A stretch of 64,000 nt of DNA from Bacteroidaceae bacterium (lineage in GTDB: Bacteria; Bacteroidota; Bacteroidia; Bacteroidales; Bacteroidaceae): assembly GCA_017617235.1 (NCBI GenBank), contig JAFZWQ010000025.1, positions 1 through 64,000 on the forward strand, in the 5' to 3' direction. Under the pieces are notes generated by a model. That model searched no databases. It worked only from the letters and a program-made list of their open reading frames with translations, and was not told where the DNA came from. Made by a program: the position numbers and the translations under genes. This document shows positions 58,307 to 64,000 of the stretch, in pieces (position 1 is the stretch's first letter; every line of letters begins with the position of its first letter).

Positions 58307-61300
58307 GGCTAATATTACGATTGCTGCTGGCCGTAGTCATAAGTGCTGCGGCCATTGGTGCGTCTTATGCTTCACCCTTAACCCTTAATTCCTATGCCGA
58401 GGCTCCAAAGGACACCACGACACAGAAGAAACCACGCTATTCGGTACGTAAGACTTCGGCACAAACACGAGACGATGTTAAACAGAAGTCCGCTGACCTG
58501 AAAGACCCCGACAACCTGCAGACCGAAGTCTCGTACGACGAGAAGACCAATACCTATCAGGTGGGTACAACCCTGAAGGGAGGTACTGCGCAAACGGGAC
58601 AAAAAAACAACACCAACACCTCGAAGACAAACACCTCGAACAATAAGTCGACAGGAAAGTCTTCGAACAATAAGAACCAAAGCCGCAACGCCACCAACGT
58701 AACCAGCACAGGAACGGCCAGTGGACTGGGCTACACCAGCAGCACACAGACCCAATTCGGGTTGGTGGGCAACTACCTGAACACCCCCCTGCTGATGACA
58801 CCCGACGAGTATAAGGAATGGACCATGCAACAGAGCATGGCCCGCTATTTCCGCGACCGCAATGCCGAATTGTTCGAATCGAAGGGACAGTCGAAATTCG
58901 ATTTCACGGACATGCACTTCGACCTGGGACCTGCCGAAAAGATATTCGGTCCGGGCGGTGTGCAAATCAAAACCCAGGGTTCGGCAGAATTGAAGCTGGG
59001 TATGAACAGCAAGAAGGTGAACAACCCCTCGCTGGCCGCCAACCGTCGCAAGACCACAGGCTTTGATTTCGACGAGAAAATCAACCTGAACTTGACGGGT
59101 AGCGTGGGCGACAAAATCAAGATGAGTCTGAACTACAACACCGACGCCACTTTCGATTTCGATGCCCAGAACATGAAATTGAAATACGACGGCAAGGAGG
59201 ACGAGATTATCAAGTTGGTAGAGGCCGGTAACGTATCTTTCCCCTCGAACAACAGCCTCATCCCGGGTGTCAGCAGCTTGTTTGGCTTGCGTACCGATGT
59301 GCAGTTCGGACGATTGAAAATGCAAACCGTAGTCAGCCAGAAGAAGAGTGCATCGAAGAGTGTATCGTCGAAAGGCGGCGGCTCGACGAACTCCTTCGAG
59401 TTCTCGGCTACCAACTACGAGGAGAACCGCCACTTCTTCCTGTCCCACTTCTTCCGTCAGCAGTACGACAAGAATATGAAGACACTGCCCACCATTGCCA
59501 GCGGTGTCAACATCAAGCGTGTGGAAATCTGGGTAACGAACAAGACATCGAACGTTGCCAACAACCGCAACATCATCGCATTGTCGGACTTGGGCGAAAA
59601 CGACAACATCGGTAACACCGATCTGTGGGTGCCCGGTATAGTAAACGTGCCCTCGAACAAGGCCAACGACGAATACCAGACCCTGACAAGCACACTGGAC
59701 GGTGCACGCGACATCAGTCAGGCAACTCAATTGCTCGACGGCTACGGAATGGTAGGAGGCGAAGACTACGAAAAGCTGCAAAGCGCCCGCCTGCTCTCCA
59801 GCTCGGAATACTACGTAAACACGGCACTGGGTTACGTCTCCCTGAACAGCACCCTGCAAACCGACGATGTGCTGGGCGTGGCTTTCGAATACACCTACAA
59901 CGGTACCACCTACCAGGTGGGTGAGTTCAGTTCCGACATGACGGACAATACGAAAGCCCTGTATGTAAAGTTGTTGAAGCCATCAAGCGGCAGTCCCCAA
60001 CTGGTAACCTGGCGACTGATGATGAAAAACGTCTATAGCCTGGGAGCATCCAGCGTGTCGAAAGAGAAATTCAAACTCGACATCAAGTACCAAAGCGACT
60101 CCAGCGGCGTGTACATCACCTATCTGCCCGAACAGAAGTTGAAGAGCACCACCTTGCTGAAAGCCATGAATCTGGACCGTCTGGACAATAACAACAAGGC
60201 AAATTCTAACGGTCAGTTCGACTTCGTAGAGGGCTACACCATCTACAAGGGACGCATCTACTTCCCTGTTGCAGAGCCCTTTGGTGCACACCTGCGGAAA
60301 TGGATTGGCGACGATCAGATTGCCGACAAATACTGCTTCCCTGAACTATACGACAGCACCAAGACGGTGGCCAAACAGAGAGCCGAGCACGACAAGTTCA
60401 TGCTGACGGGTCAGTACAAAGGCAGCAACGGCAGCCAGATAGACCTGGGGGCCACGAACATTGCCCAGGGGTCGGTGGTGGTAACAGCCGGTGGTGTCAC
60501 CCTGACCGAGAATACCGACTACACGGTGGATTACAACATGGGTATTGTAACCATCATCAACCAGAGCATCATCGATGCGGGTACCAAGGTGAATGCTTCC
60601 GTAGAGTCGAACGACAACTACGGCATGCAGCGCAAAACCATGATGGGTGTGAACCTCGACTACGAACTGAGCAAGAACTTCACTGTCGGCGCCTCCATCA
60701 TGTTCCTCAACGAGCAACCCCTGACCACCAAGGTATCCATGGGTAACGAACCGTTGCGTAACACCCTGTGGGGTGCCCATATGTCGTGGAAAACCAAGAG
60801 TCAGTGGCTGACGAACATGATTGATAAACTGCCGCTCATCCACGCCACACAACCCAGCCAGATTACCTTCAACGCCGAATTTGCCCAACTGATGGCCGGA
60901 CAGAACAAAAAGGTGCAGGGCAACGCCTCGTACCTCGACGATTTCGAGAACTCGTCGTACAAGGAACCCCTGGGCACACCCCAATACTGGGTACAGGCCA
61001 GCACCCCGTCGATGTTCCCCGAGAGTCGTCTGACCGACGATATTCGCTATGGCTACAATCGCGCTCTGTTGGCGTGGTACTACGTTGACCCGCTTTTCAC
61101 CCGTCGCAGCAGCACCCTCACCCCCAGTCACATCAAAAGCGACCTCGACCAACTGTCGAACCACTACGTACGCGAGGTGTACGAACGCGAGCTCTATCCC
61201 CAAAAGGCCCAGAACAGCTACACATCGGCCACACCGCTCAGTGTACTGAATCTGGCTTTCTACCCCAAGGAGCGTGGAGCCTACAACCTATCGACAGACG

Positions 61301-64000
61301 TTGACCAGGATGGCAAATTCCTACGTCCCACCGAGAAATGGGGTGGCATGATGCGCAAGATGGACAACACCGACTTCGAGACGATGAACGTACAATACCT
61401 GGAATTCTGGATGCTCGACCCGTTCATCTACACCCGCGACCTGCCGGGCAACCACGGTGGTGACTTCTACATCAACCTGGGTGAGGTGTCCGAGGACATC
61501 CTGAAGGACGGTAAGAAATACTTCGAAAGCGGAATGCCCATCGATGGCGACGCCTCGTACTATACGGAAACAAACTGGGGACGCATTCCAAACACCACCA
61601 GCGTAACCTATGCATTTAACAACGAAGGTGGTGCACGAACGGCACAGGACATCGGTCTGAACGGCCTCTCATCGGAACAGGAACGCACCTTCGGAGCTTA
61701 TGCCCAATATCTGCAGGACATGCAGGGAAAGGTAAATGCCCAGGTCTATGATTCCATTTACAACGACCCTGCCGGCGACGACTACCACTACTATCGCGGC
61801 ACCGACTATGACCAGGCACGCACCAGCATCCTGGAACGCTACAAACGCATCAACATGCCCGAGGGTAACTCGCCCGATTCGGACAACTCGCCCGAACGAT
61901 ACGAAACAGCCTACAAGACCACACCCGACGTCGAGGACCTGAACCAGGACTACACGCTGAACGAATACGAGAAATATTTCCAGTACCACGTTTCCGTACG
62001 TCCCGAAGACCTGGTGGTGGGCCGCAACCATATTGTCGATAAGCGTGTCTATACCGCCACCCTGCGCAACGGCAACAAGGAAGAGGTGCATTGGTATCTG
62101 TTCCGCGTTCCCCTCTACGACTACGAGTCGAAGGTGGGTAACATCAGCGACTTCACCAGCATCCGTTTCATGCGCATGTTCCTTACTAATTTCGAGGAAC
62201 CCATCGTCATGCGACTGGCCACTCTGGATCTTGTTCACGGCGACTGGCGCAGCTACGACCAAGCTCTCTACACCGGCGAAGCTCCCAGCACCAGCGCCAC
62301 CATGACGGTGAGCACCGTGAACCTAGAGGAAAACAGCAGCAAGCAACCCGTCAACTATGTGCTGCCTCCTGGCATCAGTCGTGTTACCGACCCCGGTCAG
62401 AGCCAGTTGGTGGAGGAAAACGAACAGGCGCTGTGCATGATTGTCGAGAACCTGTCGCCCGGCGATGCAAAGGCTGTGTACAAGAACTGTAACTACGACA
62501 TGCGCCAGTACAAGCACCTGCAACTCTTCGTTCACGCCAATGCCCTGATGAACGACATTACTGACCTGTCCGATGGCGAAACCAGCATCTTCCTGCGCCT
62601 GGGTTCCGACTACAAGAGCAACTTCTATGAATACGAGGTTCCCTTGCAGCTGACCCCCGAAGGCAACTACGACCGTTTCTCGCCAAGCGACTGCCGCAGC
62701 GTATGGCCTGCCGACAACATGATAAACATCGACATGGACATCCTGACGGAACTGAAGAAGGAACGCAACAAGCAGAAGAGTCTGGGGATGACCAGCTTCA
62801 ACCAGCTCTACCACAGCTACGACGAAAGCCATCCCAACAACCGCATCTCTATCATGGGTAACCCCACGTTGGGCGAGGTGAAGACCATCATGATTGGTGT
62901 CCGCAACAACGGTCGTACGGTGAAGAGCGTCGAGGTATGGGCCAACGAACTGCGCCTGCAGGAATTCACGAACGATGGTGGTTGGGCTGCTCAAGGCTCG
63001 CTGAACATCCAACTGAGCGACCTAGGCAGCGTGAATGCAACAGCGCACGTTGAGACTGCTGGCTTCGGTGGTATCGAACAGAGCGTAGCCGACCGCAAGG
63101 ACGAGGACAGTTACAACTACGCCGTCACCACCCAATTCAACCTGGGCAAGATATTCCCGGAAAAAGCAAAGGTTAATGCACCCGTTTACTACAGTTTCAG
63201 CCAGGAACGGGTGAAACCCAAATACAATCCGCTGGACACCGATATGTTGCTAAGCGATGCCCTGGATGCCCTGCAGACGAAGGAAGAGAAAGATTCGCTG
63301 AAGGCCCTCACCACGACCAAGGAGACGCAGCGCAACCTGTCGTTCTCAGGCATCAAGGTGAACATCGCATCGCGCAAACACCCCATGCCCTACGATCCGG
63401 CAAACTTCACCTTCAACTACTCACGCAACTCCACCGAACGCGAAGGGGTCACCACCGTCTATGAACACAACCGCACGTGGCGTGCTGGCATGAACTATTC
63501 GTGGAGCCCCAACTGGAAAGCCTGGGAACCCTTCAAGAAAAGCATCAAGTCGAAATCCAAGTGGCTCACACTACTCAAGGAACAGAACCTGTCGTTCGCT
63601 CCCCAGAACATCACGTTCAGCACCGATCTCAACCGCACCTACTATGAACTGCAGGAACGCGACGTCGAGAACCTGGATAACAACCAGAGCATTCCCGTCA
63701 CCTTCTCCCAGACCTATCTGTGGAACCGCGAATTCTCGTTCAAATGGGATATCTTCAAGGCGCTGCACTTCTCGTTCCAGAGCGGAACACATGCCGAGGT
63801 AGAGGAACCATACACTCCCGTCAACAAGGACCTGTATGCCGATAAATACGATGCGTGGAAGGATTCCGTGAAGATGAGCCTTCGCAATTTCGGACGTCCG
63901 CTCGACTACAGTCAGACGGCCCAGCTCTCCTACAAGCTCCCCATCGACAAGCTGCCCATGTTCGACTGGCTCACTGCCGATGCGTCGTATAACAGCAACT
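58294..64000 (+). CDS. sprA: SprA, T9SS outer membrane translocon (5' part; cut by window end)
   Basis: 1902 codons visible without a stop. Signal peptide 1-26 (LILRLLLAVVISAAAIGASYA), then a Thr/Asn/Ser-rich linker (about 45-150). The SprA core starts at YTSSTQTQFGLVGNYLNTPLLMTPDEY and goes on through FDFDEKINLNLTGSVGDKIKMSLNYNTDATFDFD, EAGNVSFPSNNSLIPGVSSLFGLRTDVQFG, TIYKGRIYFPVAEPFG and FLDDFENS-like LDDFENSSYKEPLGTP. SprA (Sov) is the giant 36-strand barrel through which T9SS cargo leaves the cell. The two large proteins with C-terminal sorting-like tails in this window are plausible cargo. Confidence 0.95.
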   Translation, partial: MRGERLILRLLLAVVISAAAIGASYASPLTLNSYAEAPKDTTTQKKPRYSVRKTSAQTRDDVKQKSADLKDPDNLQTEVSYDEKTNTYQVGTTLKGGTAQTGQKNNTNTSKTNTSNNKSTGKSSNNKNQSRNATNVTSTGTASGLGYTSSTQTQFGLVGNYLNTPLLMTPDEYKEWTMQQSMARYFRDRNAELFESKGQSKFDFTDMHFDLGPAEKIFGPGGVQIKTQGSAELKLGMNSKKVNNPSLAANRRKTTGFDFDEKINLNLTGSVGDKIKMSLNYNTDATFDFDAQNMKLKYDGKEDEIIKLVEAGNVSFPSNNSLIPGVSSLFGLRTDVQFGRLKMQTVVSQKKSASKSVSSKGGGSTNSFEFSATNYEENRHFFLSHFFRQQYDKNMKTLPTIASGVNIKRVEIWVTNKTSNVANNRNIIALSDLGENDNIGNTDLWVPGIVNVPSNKANDEYQTLTSTLDGARDISQATQLLDGYGMVGGEDYEKLQSARLLSSSEYYVNTALGYVSLNSTLQTDDVLGVAFEYTYNGTTYQVGEFSSDMTDNTKALYVKLLKPSSGSPQLVTWRLMMKNVYSLGASSVSKEKFKLDIKYQSDSSGVYITYLPEQKLKSTTLLKAMNLDRLDNNNKANSNGQFDFVEGYTIYKGRIYFPVAEPFGAHLRKWIGDDQIADKYCFPELYDSTKTVAKQRAEHDKFMLTGQYKGSNGSQIDLGATNIAQGSVVVTAGGVTLTENTDYTVDYNMGIVTIINQSIIDAGTKVNASVESNDNYGMQRKTMMGVNLDYELSKNFTVGASIMFLNEQPLTTKVSMGNEPLRNTLWGAHMSWKTKSQWLTNMIDKLPLIHATQPSQITFNAEFAQLMAGQNKKVQGNASYLDDFENSSYKEPLGTPQYWVQASTPSMFPESRLTDDIRYGYNRALLAWYYVDPLFTRRSSTLTPSHIKSDLDQLSNHYVREVYERELYPQKAQNSYTSATPLSVLNLAFYPKERGAYNLSTDVDQDGKFLRPTEKWGGMMRKMDNTDFETMNVQYLEFWMLDPFIYTRDLPGNHGGDFYINLGEVSEDILKDGKKYFESGMPIDGDASYYTETNWGRIPNTTSVTYAFNNEGGARTAQDIGLNGLSSEQERTFGAYAQYLQDMQGKVNAQVYDSIYNDPAGDDYHYYRGTDYDQARTSILERYKRINMPEGNSPDSDNSPERYETAYKTTPDVEDLNQDYTLNEYEKYFQYHVSVRPEDLVVGRNHIVDKRVYTATLRNGNKEEVHWYLFRVPLYDYESKVGNISDFTSIRFMRMFLTNFEEPIVMRLATLDLVHGDWRSYDQALYTGEAPSTSATMTVSTVNLEENSSKQPVNYVLPPGISRVTDPGQSQLVEENEQALCMIVENLSPGDAKAVYKNCNYDMRQYKHLQLFVHANALMNDITDLSDGETSIFLRLGSDYKSNFYEYEVPLQLTPEGNYDRFSPSDCRSVWPADNMINIDMDILTELKKERNKQKSLGMTSFNQLYHSYDESHPNNRISIMGNPTLGEVKTIMIGVRNNGRTVKSVEVWANELRLQEFTNDGGWAAQGSLNIQLSDLGSVNATAHVETAGFGGIEQSVADRKDEDSYNYAVTTQFNLGKIFPEKAKVNAPVYYSFSQERVKPKYNPLDTDMLLSDALDALQTKEEKDSLKALTTTKETQRNLSFSGIKVNIASRKHPMPYDPANFTFNYSRNSTEREGVTTVYEHNRTWRAGMNYSWSPNWKAWEPFKKSIKSKSKWLTLLKEQNLSFAPQNITFSTDLNRTYYELQERDVENLDNNQSIPVTFSQTYLWNREFSFKWDIFKALHFSFQSGTHAEVEEPYTPVNKDLYADKYDAWKDSVKMSLRNFGRPLDYSQTAQLSYKLPIDKLPMFDWLTADASYNSN

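Noticed and set aside
57618-58355. Long minus-strand reading frame opposite ruvA
   Set aside because: It mirrors the ruvA codons, has no family features, and ruvA on the plus strand is certain.
58378-61203. Long minus-strand reading frames opposite sprA
   Set aside because: They are antisense shadows of sprA codon use; residue content (His/Val/Gln-rich, no domains) is not protein-like.

Overview
The window looks like chromosomal DNA from a Bacteroidales bacterium, most likely Prevotella/Prevotellaceae. The evidence is: promoters of the Bacteroidetes type (TTTG or TTG, about 19-21 bp, then TAnnTTTG) ahead of many genes; a SprA protein of the type IX secretion system (T9SS); two large exported proteins ending in the short '..IYTLAGQKV..KGVYIVNGKKVVLK'-type tail; TamL as a lipoprotein; M49 dipeptidyl peptidase III; and a sodium-pumping methylmalonyl-CoA decarboxylase operon typical of succinate/propionate fermenters. 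Species cannot be fixed from sequence alone.

Layout. 0-1.3 kb: rplM-rpsI-rpsB, minus strand (rpsB cut by the window edge). 1.6-11.4 kb, minus: GH33 sialidase, hisS, then tamL-tamB, the outer-membrane/envelope translocation pair. 11.4-14.5 kb: lipoprotein cyclophilin, RluA-type pseudouridine synthase, fabG, a TetR regulator and an initiator tRNA-Met with a terminator. 14.5-20.5 kb: a very large PL11 rhamnogalacturonan lyase fused to autotransporter-type beta repeats, and murF. 20.6-23.4 kb: an orphan 935-residue coiled-coil protein with a central zinc hook and no ATPase heads. 23.4-28.6 kb: purA, an AlkD-like HEAT protein, DPP III, an AraC-type regulator and a TPR protein. 28.6-34.8 kb: a leucine operon leuA-leuC-leuD-(second LeuA-like synthase)-leuB behind a promoter whose spacer holds a perfect 19-bp dyad. 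34.8-35.6 kb: a MntA/HepT (MNT-HEPN) toxin-antitoxin pair flanked by exact 20-bp direct repeats. 35.7-39.8 kb: a small Gly/Asp-rich peptide and a 1246-residue exported protein. 40.1-47.1 kb: FAS1 lipoprotein, CxxCH beta-propeller lipoprotein, polytopic membrane protein, xseA, xseB and a thioesterase in one close run. 47.2-51.1 kb: mmdA/oadG/mmdC/oadB. 51.2-53.2 kb: MATE exporter and phosphodiesterase. 53.2-56.3 kb: a repeat-rich accessory stretch with a NERD-domain protein, a gene remnant and a DUF1016 (YhcG) nuclease-family protein. 56.5-64 kb: cysQ, ruvA and the start of sprA (cut by the window end).

Functional threads: envelope building and export (tamL/tamB, sprA, T9SS-type cargo), host or plant glycan use (sialidase, PL11), amino-acid synthesis (leu) and sodium-motive energy from methylmalonyl-CoA decarboxylation.

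The most unusual property is the density of short repeats, which sit inside genes and exactly at gene ends. Arrays with a strict 7-bp period but variable unit sequence occur in at least twelve places. They lie within hisS, DPP III, tamL and the MATE gene, form the signal peptide of one membrane protein and supply the start codon of sprA. A second class has an 8-bp period anchored on CG and spans two stop codons. GACCCC...GGGGTC elements end or abut ORFs, palindromic modules recur at three loci, and palindromes have colonised the DUF1016 linker. Together with the headless zinc-hook protein, these are the leads most likely to be new.
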